Origin: Arthrobacter sp. Soil764 | GTDB lineage: Bacteria > Actinomycetota > Actinomycetes > Actinomycetales > Micrococcaceae | Assembly (NCBI RefSeq): GCF_001428075.1 | Contig: NZ_LMSI01000019.1 | Location: 268,084 to 332,083, forward strand | DNA length: 64,000 nt | Direction: 5' to 3' | Shown: positions 63,942 through 64,000 of the stretch, in pieces | Layout: every line of letters begins with the position of its first letter | Position numbering within the stretch: the first letter of the stretch is position 1 | Translations under genes and position numbers: made by a program | The notes under the pieces: generated by a model | What the model saw: the letters and a program-made list of their open reading frames with translations, nothing else | Told to the model about the DNA's origin: nothing | Databases searched by the model: none

Positions 63942-64000
63942 ATGATTCCTGCTGATTGCGTGAGGATTGGAAAGTTGGTTGGGCGAAGTACCAGGACTGT
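63942..64000 (+). CDS. Possible start of a further cassette gene, cut by window end
   Basis: An open frame from ATG 63942 runs to the window edge (MIPADCVRIGKLVGRSTRT). It is only 19 residues and no ribosome-binding site is strong, so coding is doubtful. If real, it would be the next gene after the immunity candidate. Confidence 0.15.
   Translation, partial: MIPADCVRIGKLVGRSTRT

Overview
The window is high-GC actinobacterial chromosome. It most resembles an Arthrobacter/Pseudarthrobacter-type member of the Micrococcaceae, which is an inference from gene content because no 16S is present. Supporting points are mycothiol synthesis (mshC beside uppP), the actinobacterial glgC/glgA pair, a cysteine-free type B ribosomal protein L31, DUF4193, DUF5703 and DUF3099 proteins, many GTG starts and frequent ATGA overlaps.

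Layout. 1-264 is the 3' end of an LGFP-repeat wall protein. 0.3-12 kb is mostly housekeeping: a VOC protein, a DUF808 membrane protein, an SPL-like radical SAM enzyme, an ABC-F ATPase, a DUF3099/small Cys protein/SURF1 operon, FabG, an atypical SDR, SerB, an ABC ATPase, a TauE-type permease and a SpoU methyltransferase. 12-21 kb holds rpmE2, a domain-permuted lipoate-ligase-like protein, PepN, a YeiH-type permease and a three-gene ATP-grasp/alpha-E/transglutaminase operon. 21-26 kb holds a flavin split-barrel protein, a zinc-ribbon SDR and divergent glgC/glgA.

25.7-32.2 kb is a fatty-acid or acyl-CoA divergon. An acyl-CoA oxidase-like gene and a TetR regulator face a thiolase/HMw-FabG/MaoC operon across a 31-bp inverted-repeat operator. 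32-43 kb has FUSC, serine hydrolase, Xi-type GST, M50 peptidase, DUF4193, two GT9 glycosyltransferases, small proteins, a quinone-reductase-like MDR, a PLD enzyme and YqeY. 43-51.6 kb looks like envelope biology: a membrane-anchored hydrolase, a CbxX-type AAA ATPase, a secreted L,D-transpeptidase-like LGFP protein, PspA, a lipoprotein and tiny membrane proteins. 51.7-58.1 kb has tRNA-Leu(GAG), an M20 peptidase, an acyl-CoA dehydrogenase, small proteins, an aldo/keto reductase, uppP and mshC.

58.2-64 kb is accessory. A decayed IS110 transposase is followed by a large secreted RHS/YD-repeat polymorphic toxin, split into two reading frames at a G5 run. Its low-GC glycine-zipper tip is followed two bases later by a membrane-anchored candidate immunity gene. 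This is the most system-like novelty in the window. Other unusual items are a family of three tiny single-pass membrane proteins, two SDR proteins without the canonical catalytic Tyr, the permuted lipoate ligase and a nested intergenic hairpin element.
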